Made by a program: the position numbers and the translations under genes
From: an uncultured SAR86 cluster bacterium
GTDB lineage: Bacteria; Pseudomonadota; Gammaproteobacteria; Magnimaribacterales; D2472
Assembly: GCA_902586925.1 (NCBI GenBank)
Contig: CACIJE010000002.1
Coordinates: forward strand, 62,001-126,000
Reading direction: 5' to 3'
DNA length: 64,000 bases
Part shown: piece by piece, positions 17,853 through 26,948 of the stretch
Layout of the letters: the number at the start of each line of letters is the position of its first letter
How positions within the stretch are numbered: the first letter of the stretch is position 1
Notes under the pieces: model-generated
What the model was told of the DNA's origin: nothing
The model's database searches: none
The model's input: the letters and a program-made list of their open reading frames with translations, nothing else

Positions 17853-18497
17853 ATGATTGATTTTTATTTTTCATACAGAAGTCCTTATTCATATTTAATT
17901 CTTCCAAGAATGCTAAAACTTAAAAATGAATATAAATTGGATATTAACTTTAAAATTGTTTATCCAATAGCTATTAGAATGCCTGAATGGTTTGATAACA
18001 AAAATATATTTTTCTTTATTCCATTTATTAGAGACTTTAAGAAGAAAGCAAAAAAATTAGATATGCCATTAAATATGCCAATAAAACCCGATCCAATTAG
18101 GCAAAATACATTAACTGGAAAAATAGCTGATCATCAACCTTATATATTTGAAGTATGTCATATGGGTCAATTAATGTGTAATAGAGGTAAGGGAATAGAG
18201 TTTGCATATGAATTATCAACATTGATATGGAGCGTAAAGAATTGGAATTCAGATGATAGATTAAAAAATCTATTAGCTGATTTTGGAGAAGATTTAAATG
18301 AAGTAAGAGAATCAATACAGTCTAATGAAAAGAATTTAATTGAAGAAATTGAAATGAATCAATTAGATCAAAAAGAAGCTGGACATCATGGAGTTCCTTT
18401 AAATGTATATAAAGGAAAGTATTATTTTGGACAGGACGAACCATTTGAAGAATTAATAAATGAATTAATAAATGATGGAGTAATTAAAAGTTTTTAA
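17853..18497 (+). CDS. HCCA isomerase / kappa-GST-like thioredoxin-fold protein
   Basis: DsbA-like thioredoxin-fold protein of the 2-hydroxychromene-2-carboxylate isomerase and kappa-class GST family. The N-terminal FYFSYRSPYSYL carries the Ser that in known enzymes activates glutathione. The C terminus has GHHGVPLNVYKGKYYFGQDE, the conserved cis-Pro region and G-x-D loop. In PAH degraders this enzyme uses glutathione to isomerise hydroxychromene carboxylate, but no ring-hydroxylating dioxygenase is near, so the natural substrate is open. Its three GST-like neighbours support a glutathione-dependent role. Confidence 0.75.
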   Translation: MIDFYFSYRSPYSYLILPRMLKLKNEYKLDINFKIVYPIAIRMPEWFDNKNIFFFIPFIRDFKKKAKKLDMPLNMPIKPDPIRQNTLTGKIADHQPYIFEVCHMGQLMCNRGKGIEFAYELSTLIWSVKNWNSDDRLKNLLADFGEDLNEVRESIQSNEKNLIEEIEMNQLDQKEAGHHGVPLNVYKGKYYFGQDEPFEELINELINDGVIKSF

Positions 18498-19561
18498 TGA
18501 AGGTACTGAGAACTCCGGATAAGTATTTCGCAAATATTAAGGGTTATCCATTCGATCCAATATACACTGATATTTTTGCAGATGATGGAACTGAAATAAG
18601 GATTCATCATATCGATGAGGGCCCATCTGATGGTCCGATTTTGTTAGCTATGCATGGTCAACCAGTTTGGAGTTATCTATATTCTAAAATGATACCTATC
18701 CTTAATGATTCGGGGATAAGGGTAATTGCGCCTGATTTAGTTGGATATGGTAAGTCAGATAAACCAGCTTCTAGAAATAATTATAGTTATCAAAATCAAG
18801 TTGATTGGATGAATCAATGGCTGATTAAGAATGATTTAAATGATTTAATATTTTTTGGTCAAGATTGGGGTGGTTTAATTGGCTTAAGAATGATTGTTGA
18901 TAATCCTGAAAGATTTATCAAAATCTCTGTAGGAAATACTGGTTTACCTTATATGCCTAACACATCAAGTGACGTAATAAAACAAGTAAAGAAATTTAGA
19001 AAATCTAAAAAAAAGCTTACGCCTCTTAGTATGCAGAAAGAAGTTATGAAAATGGATTCGATTAAAGAACATCCAGCATTAAAGTTTATGTATTGGCAAA
19101 AATTTTGTTGGGATACATATAACCTTCCTATTGGATTGTTGAATGCTGCTATGATGGAAAATAAACCTAGACATGAAATTAGAAATCACTACATTTTACA
19201 TAATTTAGGATTATCAAAAATATCGCCCTATATAAGTCATTTAATGAAAGCATATGATGCGCCTTTCCCATCACCAAAATATAAAATGGCCTGCAGAGCA
19301 ATGCCTAGTCATGTCCCAATAATTCCTGACAAATCACTGAATGCACAAAAAAATGCACGGGAATTTTTCTTAAATTCTAACAAACCTTTTCTATCAGTAT
19401 TTGCTGGAAATGATCCTGTTACAAATGCAATGGAAAAAGATGTTTTACAGATGGTACCAAATGCAATTAGAGCTCCAAATATTGGTGGTGGACATTTTTT
19501 TCAGTGGACTAAACCAAAAAAATTGTCAAAAGTATTAATAGACTTTATATATAATAGGTGA
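18497..19561 (+). CDS. Haloalkane dehalogenase-like alpha/beta hydrolase
   Basis: Alpha/beta hydrolase closest in pattern to subfamily I haloalkane dehalogenases, which hydrolyse carbon-halogen bonds. MHGQPVWSYLYSKMIP matches the oxyanion region (HGEPTWSYLYRKM in DhlA-type enzymes). The nucleophile is Asp123 in GQDWGG, with Trp124 next to it as halide-binding residue. Asp306 (GNDPVT) and His333 (GGHFFQ) complete the triad. An acidic nucleophile excludes esterases but not epoxide hydrolases, though the cap lacks an obvious epoxide-hydrolase Tyr pair. At 354 residues it is longer than the usual 300-310. It overlaps the previous gene by one nt. Confidence 0.72.
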   Translation: MKVLRTPDKYFANIKGYPFDPIYTDIFADDGTEIRIHHIDEGPSDGPILLAMHGQPVWSYLYSKMIPILNDSGIRVIAPDLVGYGKSDKPASRNNYSYQNQVDWMNQWLIKNDLNDLIFFGQDWGGLIGLRMIVDNPERFIKISVGNTGLPYMPNTSSDVIKQVKKFRKSKKKLTPLSMQKEVMKMDSIKEHPALKFMYWQKFCWDTYNLPIGLLNAAMMENKPRHEIRNHYILHNLGLSKISPYISHLMKAYDAPFPSPKYKMACRAMPSHVPIIPDKSLNAQKNAREFFLNSNKPFLSVFAGNDPVTNAMEKDVLQMVPNAIRAPNIGGGHFFQWTKPKKLSKVLIDFIYNR

Positions 19562-19564
19562 ATT

Positions 19565-20251
19565 ATGATTGAGCTTTACACAGCCCCAACACCAAATGGA
19601 CACAAGGTTTCATGTACCTTAGAAGCATTAGAGATGAACTATCAGGCTATACTAGTAAATCTTTCTGAGGGCGAACAAAAAAAATCTAATTTCTTAAAAA
19701 TTAGTCCTAATGGAAGAATTCCCGCAATTATTGATAAGTCAAATAATCTTTCCGTATTTGAGTCTGGTGCCATAATGATCTATTTAGCAGAAAAGGCAGA
19801 CAAATTAATCCCCTCAAATACAAAGGAACGCGCAAAAGTACTAGAGTGGTTAATGTTTCAAATGGGTGGTATTGGTCCTATGATGGGACAAGCAAATGTA
19901 TTTTTTAGATATTTCCCTGAAAAAATTCAACCAGCCATTGATAGATATCAGAATGAATCCCGAAGACTATTTGAAGTACTAGATAAACATTTAGAAAAAA
20001 ATGAATGGTTAGCTGTTGATTATTCAATAGCCGATATTGCAAATTGGTGCTGGGTAAGAACACATAAGTGGTCAGGTGTATCAACTGATGGCTTAAATCA
20101 CCTTGAAAGATGGAAAAATGCTATGTATGAACAACCTGGAATGTTAAAAGGTATTAAAGTTCCTGTAGATTTAAATATTAATAAACGACTAAATGATAAA
20201 AAGAAAACTGAGGAGTTTATTAAAAATGCACAAAAAATGGTAAAAAAATAA
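19565..20251 (+). CDS. Glutathione S-transferase, YfcG/YghU-like
   Basis: GST of the Nu-like group. The thioredoxin-fold N-terminal domain reads [28 protein letters not shown] marks the cis-Pro and [13 protein letters not shown] the gamma-glutamyl site. The helical C-terminal domain contains the N-capping box [12 protein letters not shown]. Nu-type enzymes have disulfide-reductase activity on glutathione. It begins three nt after the dehalogenase gene and is the first of three consecutive GST-like genes. Confidence 0.85.
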   Translation: MIELYTAPTPNGHKVSCTLEALEMNYQAILVNLSEGEQKKSNFLKISPNGRIPAIIDKSNNLSVFESGAIMIYLAEKADKLIPSNTKERAKVLEWLMFQMGGIGPMMGQANVFFRYFPEKIQPAIDRYQNESRRLFEVLDKHLEKNEWLAVDYSIADIANWCWVRTHKWSGVSTDGLNHLERWKNAMYEQPGMLKGIKVPVDLNINKRLNDKKKTEEFIKNAQKMVKK

Positions 20252-20260
20252 GGAGATATC

Positions 20261-20896
20261 ATGATTAAATTATATTTAACACCAGGTACAAGAGCAGGCA
20301 GAGTTGCATGGCTTCTTGAAGAACTCAAGCTTGATTATGAATTAGAGGTCCTTCCATTTACAAAAGAGGGACTAAAGTCACCTGAGCATAGATCTAGACA
20401 TGCACTTGGAAGAGTTCCAGTAATAGAGGATGGAGACATATCAATATTTGAGTCGGGAGCAATTATTCAATATATTGTCGATAAATACAGTAATGGTGAT
20501 TTAAAACCTGATATAAACTCATCGGATTATCCATATTACCTTCAATGGTTTCATTATTGTGAGGGCATGGTAATGCCTCCAATGAATCAAATTGTTGTTC
20601 AGACAGTTTTGCTGCCTCCTGATAGAAGAGATGAAACAGTATTAAATCAAGCTAAAAATTTACTTTCAAAATCATTAAATCCAGTAAATAATTTTATACA
20701 AGATAAAGATTATTTAATAGGAGATTTTTCCGCAGCGGATTGTATGCTGGGACATTCATGCTACATGGCAACTCGATTAGGAGCTGTGAGTGAGGATATG
20801 CTAAATATTAAGAAATATGTTTCAAATATTGAATCTAGATCTGCTTTTCAAAAAGCAATAAAACTTGGTGAAGATGTTGACAATCCTATTGGATGA
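20261..20896 (+). CDS. Glutathione S-transferase
   Basis: 211-residue canonical-length GST. IKLYLTPGTRAGRVAWLLEEL opens the thioredoxin fold, LGRVPVIEDG carries the cis-Pro and IFESGAIIQYIVD the glutathione site. The C-terminal domain has FSAADCMLGHSC in place of the N-capping box. A strong Shine-Dalgarno (AAGGAGATATC) precedes the ATG, the best in the operon, so this protein may be translated most. It differs clearly from the GST before it, so this is not a recent tandem copy. Confidence 0.85.
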   Translation: MIKLYLTPGTRAGRVAWLLEELKLDYELEVLPFTKEGLKSPEHRSRHALGRVPVIEDGDISIFESGAIIQYIVDKYSNGDLKPDINSSDYPYYLQWFHYCEGMVMPPMNQIVVQTVLLPPDRRDETVLNQAKNLLSKSLNPVNNFIQDKDYLIGDFSAADCMLGHSCYMATRLGAVSEDMLNIKKYVSNIESRSAFQKAIKLGEDVDNPIG

Positions 20897-20902
20897 GTCG
20901 AT

Positions 20903-22009
20903 ATGAAAGATCCTATTAAAGTTTTTGGTAATGTCGGTTCACCATATACTCAAAAAATTCTAGCATTACTAAGATATAGAAATATTCCATATACAGTTTC
21001 TTGGGGTGATGTTGTTCATAATTTATCACTATTAAAAATTGAACCTCCTAAACCAGTTCTTTTGCCAACAATAGTTTTAAAAAACAATGATGGTAAAAAT
21101 ATTTGTAAAACTGACACAACACCTATTATTAGGTACCTTGAAGAAATTAATAAAACTAAATCTGTAATTCCACATCACCCAGTTTTAAATTTCTTAAATT
21201 ATCTTCTAGAAGATTTTGCAGATGAATGGACAACAAAATATATGTTCCATTACAGATGGCATTTTGAACAAGATGCAGAGAATGCAAAAAAAATGTTAGT
21301 TTTGCAACATAAGTTGAATATTGATAATGAATTGATGGAACAATTTAGTGAAGCTATAGCTGATAGACAAATTAATAGACTATGGGTTGTTGGTTCAAAT
21401 AATGAAACAGAAAATCTTATTGATCAAAGTTATAAGAGGTATTTAAAATTATTAGAATCACATCTTACAATTTCAACATTTATGTTTGGACAAAGGCCCT
21501 CTTCTGCTGATTTTGGAATGTATGGGCAACTATCACAACTTGTTGGATTTGATCCGACCCCAAGAGATATTGCATACAAGATTTCACCCAGAACAATATC
21601 ATGGGTAAATATAATGTCTGATCTATCAGGTCTTCACAATAAAGGTGGAATTGGTGAGTTTTTTGGAATTGATAACAATAAAGATACTGATAGTGAATTA
21701 AATTATTTCAAGGAAAATGATAGTGGTTGGTTTGATGTAAATAGTATTCCAAAATCACTTTTAGATATTTTTAACGAAATAGGCAGAGTTTATATTCCAT
21801 GTCTTTTTGCAAATGCTAGAGCTTTTGATAATGGAGATAAGATTTGGGAAACTAAGATTGATAATGCAGTCTGGAAACAAAAAACTTTTCCATACCAAGC
21901 TAAGTGTCTTAAATGGATAAAAGATGAATTTAATAAATTATCTGAAGATAATAAAGAAATAACTCTTCAAATATTAAAAGGCTCTGGGTGTGAAAAAATT
22001 TTAAATTAA
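20903..22009 (+). CDS. Large GST-like protein (368 aa)
   Basis: The N terminus is a GST thioredoxin domain (IKVFGNVGSPYTQKILALLR, with TDTTPIIRYLEE as gamma-glutamyl site). A GST helical domain follows with RPSSADFGMYGQLSQL. The protein has about 150 residues more than a normal GST; the extra C-terminal part (about 260-368) is helical and contains FPYQAKCLKWIKDEFNKL. I do not recognise that extension. It is the last gene of the operon and its end overlaps the convergent ceramidase-like gene by nine nt. Confidence 0.7.
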   Translation: MKDPIKVFGNVGSPYTQKILALLRYRNIPYTVSWGDVVHNLSLLKIEPPKPVLLPTIVLKNNDGKNICKTDTTPIIRYLEEINKTKSVIPHHPVLNFLNYLLEDFADEWTTKYMFHYRWHFEQDAENAKKMLVLQHKLNIDNELMEQFSEAIADRQINRLWVVGSNNETENLIDQSYKRYLKLLESHLTISTFMFGQRPSSADFGMYGQLSQLVGFDPTPRDIAYKISPRTISWVNIMSDLSGLHNKGGIGEFFGIDNNKDTDSELNYFKENDSGWFDVNSIPKSLLDIFNEIGRVYIPCLFANARAFDNGDKIWETKIDNAVWKQKTFPYQAKCLKWIKDEFNKLSEDNKEITLQILKGSGCEKILN

Positions 22010-22960
22010 TTTTTCAGATCTATAATGATAGAAGAAAAGAATGGTTGCTAATGCTGTAAGCAAATGCCAAATTCCATGAGCTTGAATTAACGAGTCTGGA
22101 TTACAGAATTCTGAGTTAGGATTTATCTCAAGATTTCCTTGTAACCAAATCAACCAAGCACTAATGTATGCAATCATACCAGCAAAAAACCATTTGTAAG
22201 TTCTTGAGTATTTTGGTTTTGATTTTGCAAAAATACCAGGAATCCAAAAGAAAATAATCCACCAATAACTATCAAAATTTTCAAATACTTCTTGTGGGAA
22301 AATTCCGAACAGCATTAATACAAGAAAACCAACGAAACCGGAAATAAAACGCATACTTGGCGACCAAAATCTATTTAAAAATTCACTCACTACCCAAAGT
22401 CCAATTGATACACCAAATAAATCTAATCCAATGCCTAATTCATAGCCAAATAATCCTCTCATTAATGCATAAATTAAGATTATTGAAATATAAATTTTAA
22501 TAAACATATTTGTGGACCATTCTGACATTTTATAAATGTTGTATAGCCAAGGAATTACTATATACATAACCATACTAAGATTATCAGCCCAACCACCCCA
22601 TTCTGTATTCGTACCATGCATCATCATTGATCCTGGACCTAAATAAACAACAGCAACACCATACAGGACAGTAATTTTATTTAAACCAGAAAATTCATTA
22701 AAAGATTTTTCATTAGATAAAACATATAAGATATATAGGCCAACAAACATAAATCCTAGGTTAGTAAATGTATTAATTGGTTCTCTGAATGGGCCATCAC
22801 TTATTCTTTCACACCATCTAGATGCCTCACCTATTAATCCATATGACTCTATAGATTGAATTACTTGAAAATAACTTAGTAAATAAAAAATAGATAAAAA
22901 TAAAATGCTTACTATTAAAGTTATCTTGAAACTATTTTTAAGTATAAAAAAATCTTTCAT
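22001..22960 (-). CDS. Ceramidase-like (CREST) membrane protein
   Basis: Polytopic membrane protein of about seven or eight helices matching the alkaline ceramidase/CREST pattern. ASRWCERISDGPFREPINTF near the N terminus is the conserved acidic region. MMMHGTNTEWGGWADNLSM gives the His and Asp, and QAHGIWHLLTA gives the HxxxH pair near the C terminus; together these are the zinc-site residues of the family. Known members hydrolyse ceramide, but bacterial homologues often lack a demonstrated substrate. It starts directly after the stop of the TonB-C-terminal-like gene, with which it is cotranscribed. Confidence 0.7.
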   Translation of the reverse strand: MKDFFILKNSFKITLIVSILFLSIFYLLSYFQVIQSIESYGLIGEASRWCERISDGPFREPINTFTNLGFMFVGLYILYVLSNEKSFNEFSGLNKITVLYGVAVVYLGPGSMMMHGTNTEWGGWADNLSMVMYIVIPWLYNIYKMSEWSTNMFIKIYISIILIYALMRGLFGYELGIGLDLFGVSIGLWVVSEFLNRFWSPSMRFISGFVGFLVLMLFGIFPQEVFENFDSYWWIIFFWIPGIFAKSKPKYSRTYKWFFAGMIAYISAWLIWLQGNLEINPNSEFCNPDSLIQAHGIWHLLTALATILFFYHYRSEKLI

Positions 22961-23470
22961 TTAAATAGAAATATTTACTTCATAGATAGGGCTGTTATAT
23001 GTATCTATATATTTTTCATTCTCGTTTAGAAATGGGTCTAAATTATCTGAGTTATTTTCTTCTCTCAAAAGAAAATTATTATTGATAACTTTAAAACTAT
23101 ATAGTGAAAAATTATATTTAATCGTTTTACCTTTAATTTTACACAGTTTTCCATTGGAATATTTGGGGATAGCGTATTTAAGATATTTTGAAGCAGCTAC
23201 TGATGTAGATTTAAAGAATGGACATTCTTTGAAAATAATCTTTCCATTGATATCTCTAGAAATTGCACACATTGATTCTGTTGCTTTAATATTTGAGATT
23301 GATGCATCGGTATCTATGTCAAATTTTACAATTGCGTAACCTTGGTAAATAGTACTTGGATAATTGGGTTTTAATACTTGCAAAATTTTTGTTTCACAAT
23401 TATTTAGGTCAGATAAAGCAATAGAATGAAACGAGAACAAGGATATAAAGAAAAGAATGTATTTGTTCAT
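22961..23470 (-). CDS. Secreted TonB C-terminal-like protein
   Basis: Exported protein of 169 residues with a signal peptide (about 1-18). It has the pattern of a TonB C-terminal domain: LKPNYPSTIYQGYAIVKFDID, DASISNIKATES, and then AASKYLKYAIPKY. There is no membrane anchor beyond the signal and no proline-rich linker, so it is not a working TonB. Such free domains occur as periplasmic or outer-membrane-associated proteins of unknown role. It contains five cysteines after the signal, which may form disulfides. Confidence 0.6.
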   Translation of the reverse strand: MNKYILFFISLFSFHSIALSDLNNCETKILQVLKPNYPSTIYQGYAIVKFDIDTDASISNIKATESMCAISRDINGKIIFKECPFFKSTSVAASKYLKYAIPKYSNGKLCKIKGKTIKYNFSLYSFKVINNNFLLREENNSDNLDPFLNENEKYIDTYNSPIYEVNISI

Positions 23471-23486
23471 TACTAAAAAATAATGA

Positions 23487-24416
23487 TTAAAGTGATGATT
23501 CTAATTCAGGCAAAGCATTAAATAAATCAGCAACCAATCCATAGTCAGCAACCTGAAATATAGGAGCATCTTCGTCTTTGTTGATAGCAACGATAACTTT
23601 GGAATCTTTCATACCAGCTAAATGCTGAATTGCACCTGATATCCCAACTGCTATGTACAAATCTGGTGCCACAATCTTACCAGTTTGACCAACTTGATAA
23701 TCATTGGGAACAAAGCCAGCATCAACAGCAGCTCTGGATGCACCAACTGCTGCACCAAGCTTATCTGCTATTGAATCTAATAGGTGGAAGTTATCTCCTG
23801 ATTGCATACCTCTACCACCAGAAATTACAACGTTTGCAGCAGTTAATTCTGGTCGATCACTTTTTGCTAATTCCTCTGAAACAAATTTGCTTATACCGGT
23901 TGATCCCATATTATCAATGCCATCAACAGCAACATCTGAATTATTCATTGTGACAGGATCAAAAGCTGTTGATCTTACAGTTATTACCCTTACACTATCA
24001 TTTGATTTGACAGTAGCAATACAGCTACCTGCATAAATTGGTCGCTTAAATGTATTATCAGATTCAACAGAAATAATATCTGATATTTGTTGTGTATCTA
24101 ATTTTGCAGACAATCTTGGCATTAAATTTTTGCCAAAAGTTGTGGATGGAGCCAGTATATGGGTATACCCTTCACAATTAGCAAATATTAAGGATGAAAA
24201 ATCTTCGGCTATAACATTTTCATATACATCTGAGTCACATTTTATAATCTTTGAAATTCCATCAAGAGTTTTACATTGATTGATTAAATTATCTAAATTA
24301 CTTCCAGCTACGAAAAGTGTAATATCACCGGTTAACAAAGTCGCAGCTGAAATTGTATTTAAGGTCGAACCTTTTAGACTTTGATTATCATGTTCTGCAA
24401 TAACTAATACGCTCAT
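23487..24416 (-). CDS. etfA: Electron transfer flavoprotein, alpha subunit
   Basis: FAD-carrying subunit of ETF, which accepts electrons from acyl-CoA and amino-acid-related dehydrogenases. The C-terminal FAD domain shows [23 protein letters not shown] and [18 protein letters not shown]. It ends with the DLFNALPEL motif. Length (309) is normal. It overlaps etfB by four nt (ATGA). Partner ETF-QO is encoded divergently 156 nt beyond etfB. Confidence 0.95.
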   Translation of the reverse strand: MSVLVIAEHDNQSLKGSTLNTISAATLLTGDITLFVAGSNLDNLINQCKTLDGISKIIKCDSDVYENVIAEDFSSLIFANCEGYTHILAPSTTFGKNLMPRLSAKLDTQQISDIISVESDNTFKRPIYAGSCIATVKSNDSVRVITVRSTAFDPVTMNNSDVAVDGIDNMGSTGISKFVSEELAKSDRPELTAANVVISGGRGMQSGDNFHLLDSIADKLGAAVGASRAAVDAGFVPNDYQVGQTGKIVAPDLYIAVGISGAIQHLAGMKDSKVIVAINKDEDAPIFQVADYGLVADLFNALPELESSL

Positions 24417-25165
24417 TGGATCACCTTCGCTTCATTTTTAAGCTTATCAACAAGCTCATCAATATTTTCTACTATTATGCCTGCTTCCCTTGTAGGAGGA
24501 AGTTCAACAGATAATAACTCAGTTCTTGGTTGTATATCTATTCCAAGATCGCTTACAGGTATTATATTAAGTTCTTTTTTCTTTGCTTTCATAATATTTG
24601 GAAGTGAGGCATACCTTGGCTCATTTAATCTCAAATCAGTTGTTATTATAGCTGGTATTGTTAATTCAAGGGTTTGAAGACCACCATCGATCTCTCTTGT
24701 TACCTGAATAGATGAATCTTCTATTGTGATCTCTGATGCATTAGTAGCTTGAGGATAATCTAAAAGAGCTCCGAGCATTTGTCCAGTTTGGTTATTGTCT
24801 CCATCAATAGCTTGTTTTCCTAAAATTATGATATCAGGTTTTTCATTTTCAATTAATTTTTGTAATACTTTTGATATTGCAAGGGGTTCTAATAGTGACT
24901 CAGTTTCAACTAATATAGCTCTGTCAGCACCTAATGCAAGAGCTGTCCTTAGCTGTTCTTGAGAGTCTGATTTTCCTACAGATACAGCAATAACTTCAGT
25001 AGCTTTACCAGATTCTTTTAGTCTGACTGCTTCTTCTAATGCAATTTCACAAAATGGATTGACTGCCATCTTTACATTATTTAGATCGACGTTTGAATTA
25101 TCAGAAAGTGGCCTTACTTTAACGTTATAGTCAACAACTCTTTTTATGGGAACTAAAATTTTCAT
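24413..25165 (-). CDS. etfB: Electron transfer flavoprotein, beta subunit
   Basis: AMP-binding subunit of ETF. It starts [17 protein letters not shown], as in most members, contains [17 protein letters not shown] and [10 protein letters not shown], and the [16 protein letters not shown] loop. It ends with the segment that wraps round the alpha subunit. It is first gene of the etfBA pair and reads away from ETF-QO. Confidence 0.95.
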   Translation of the reverse strand: MKILVPIKRVVDYNVKVRPLSDNSNVDLNNVKMAVNPFCEIALEEAVRLKESGKATEVIAVSVGKSDSQEQLRTALALGADRAILVETESLLEPLAISKVLQKLIENEKPDIIILGKQAIDGDNNQTGQMLGALLDYPQATNASEITIEDSSIQVTREIDGGLQTLELTIPAIITTDLRLNEPRYASLPNIMKAKKKELNIIPVSDLGIDIQPRTELLSVELPPTREAGIIVENIDELVDKLKNEAKVIQ

Positions 25166-25321
25166 AATTTGATTTAATACTAGTTAACTTGTAAATTGTA
25201 CTTATTTATATGTAAATTTAATATAAGTTTACTTTATTTAAAATACATTTTAATATAAATAATACTTATAATATAGTATAATTATAATGTATTTTTATTT
25301 ACTAATACACTACTAATTCTT
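25166..25321. promoter_or_regulatory. Divergent promoter region, etfBA / ETF-QO
   Basis: This 156-nt, extremely AT-rich gap must drive both etfBA (minus) and ETF-QO (plus). Several overlapping TATAAT hexamers occur at 25267-25288, but in this composition they are weak evidence. A shared control site for the whole ETF system is plausible. No inverted repeat long enough to call an operator is seen. Confidence 0.35.
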
Positions 25322-26944
25322 ATGCACAGAGAAATAATGGAATATGATGTTGTTGTTGTTGGAGGTGGTCCATCAGGTCTGGCTACTGCCATAAAATTTG
25401 CACAATTAAATAAACAAAATAATACAGATTATTCAATTTGCCTTTTAGAAAAAGGTTCAGAAATTGGCGCTCACATCCTATCTGGAAATGTCTTTCAGCC
25501 CAATGCTCTTGATGAATTAATACCAAACTGGAAAGAGCTGAATGCTCCACTGAATGTACCTGTTACAAAAGATAAAATCTTTTATCTTCTTAAAAATATT
25601 GGAATTCCAGTACCTCCATTTGTTATGCCTAATCTAAATAATCATGGTAATTATGTTATAAGTCTTGGAAATCTATGTAGATGGCTTGGCGAACAAGCAG
25701 AAAATTTGGGCGTTGAGGTATTTCCAGGGTTTCCTGCAAGTAAATTAATTTTTGAAAATGATGAGGTTGTAGGTGTTCAAACTGGTGATATGGGTATATC
25801 AGAAAAAGGTGAGCTAAAACCTGGTCATGAACCGGGTATTGAAATAAGAGCTAAAATGACAATTTTAGGAGAAGGTTGTAGAGGTCACTTAGGAAAACAA
25901 ATTATCAATAAATTTAACTTATCAGAAGGTAAAGACCCTCAACATTATGGTATAGGTTTTAAAGAAGTATGGAAATTGAAGCCTGAAAATCATGATGAGG
26001 GTGTTGTAATTCATACCAATGGATGGCCTACTCCTGATATAGCTGCCGGTTCATATTTTTATCATGGGGAAAATAATGAAGCCTATATAGGCTTTGTAAT
26101 ACCATTGGATTATAAAAATCCTCATTTAAGTCCTTTTGATGAATTTCAAAGATGGAAAACTCATCCAGCTATTAAAAAATATCTTGAAGGTGGTGAAAGA
26201 TTATCATATGGAGCGAGAGCACTTATTAAAGGAGGTTTACAATCCCTTCCAAAAATGGAATTTCCAGGAGGCTTATTGATCGGATGTAATGCTGGAACAC
26301 TTGTTTTTTCAAAAATAAAAGGATCGCATACAGCAATGAAGTCAGGAGAACTCGCTGGTGAATATGTATTCAATAAACTACATGGAGTTGAACAAGACGT
26401 ATATGACAAAAAAGTGAAGAACTCTTGGATAAATAAAGAGCTTTATAAATCAAGAAATTTTGGACCATTATTTCATAAGTTCGGCGCATTATTTGGTGCT
26501 GCATTAAATGTAATTGATCAATTAATTTTTAGAGGAAATCTACCATTTACACTTAGTCACCCTACCCCTGATCATGCATGTTTAAAAAAAGCTGACGAAA
26601 TACGAAAAATTGATTATCCAAAACCTGATGGAATTTATTCATTCGATAAACTGTCTTCTGTTTATCTTTCAAATACTAATCATGAAGAGGATCAACCTTG
26701 TCATCTTCAACTAAAAGATAGCTCAATTCCAATAAGCATTAACCTTCCAATGTACGATGAGCCAGCACAAAGATATTGTCCTGCAGGCGTATATGAGGTT
26801 GTTGAGAAAAATGGTGAAAATAAATTTGTAATTAACGCTCAAAATTGCGTGCATTGTAAGACCTGTGATATCAAAGATCCATCTCAAAATATAACATGGG
26901 TTTCACCAGAAGGGCCTGGTGGACCTAATTATCCTAATATGTAA
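25322..26944 (+). CDS. Electron transfer flavoprotein-ubiquinone oxidoreductase
   Basis: Membrane-associated flavoprotein that passes electrons from ETF to ubiquinone. The FAD motif VVVGGGPSGLA follows the start closely. CRGHLGKQI and LIGCNAGTLVFSKIKGSHTAMKSG are typical of the family. Near the C terminus RYCPAGVYEV and NCVHCKTCDI hold the four cysteines of the [4Fe-4S] cluster, and the protein ends in the conserved PEGPGGPNYPNM region. Length (540) is normal. It is the divergent partner of etfBA. Confidence 0.95.
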   Translation: MHREIMEYDVVVVGGGPSGLATAIKFAQLNKQNNTDYSICLLEKGSEIGAHILSGNVFQPNALDELIPNWKELNAPLNVPVTKDKIFYLLKNIGIPVPPFVMPNLNNHGNYVISLGNLCRWLGEQAENLGVEVFPGFPASKLIFENDEVVGVQTGDMGISEKGELKPGHEPGIEIRAKMTILGEGCRGHLGKQIINKFNLSEGKDPQHYGIGFKEVWKLKPENHDEGVVIHTNGWPTPDIAAGSYFYHGENNEAYIGFVIPLDYKNPHLSPFDEFQRWKTHPAIKKYLEGGERLSYGARALIKGGLQSLPKMEFPGGLLIGCNAGTLVFSKIKGSHTAMKSGELAGEYVFNKLHGVEQDVYDKKVKNSWINKELYKSRNFGPLFHKFGALFGAALNVIDQLIFRGNLPFTLSHPTPDHACLKKADEIRKIDYPKPDGIYSFDKLSSVYLSNTNHEEDQPCHLQLKDSSIPISINLPMYDEPAQRYCPAGVYEVVEKNGENKFVINAQNCVHCKTCDIKDPSQNITWVSPEGPGGPNYPNM

Positions 26945-26948
26945 TATT

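Noticed and set aside
17853-18497. Naphthalene-type PAH degradation pathway
   Set aside because: The HCCA-isomerase-like protein is the only candidate step; no ring-hydroxylating or extradiol dioxygenase is present in the window.
23630-24036. Open frames opposite etfA
   Set aside because: They are antisense shadows of a certain gene, with no family pattern or ribosome-binding site. The same holds for open frames opposite the M14 peptidase (4297-4626) and the DUF349 gene (43633-44079).
25267-25288. Three overlapping TATAAT boxes as a strong promoter
   Set aside because: The sequence is almost only A and T here, so TATAAT has no specificity, and no matching -35 box is evident.
26919-26948. 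Upstream GTG start for the DUF885 protein
   Set aside because: It would add ten residues before the lipoprotein signal and overlap the ETF-QO gene; GTG 26949 gives a proper lipobox signal.
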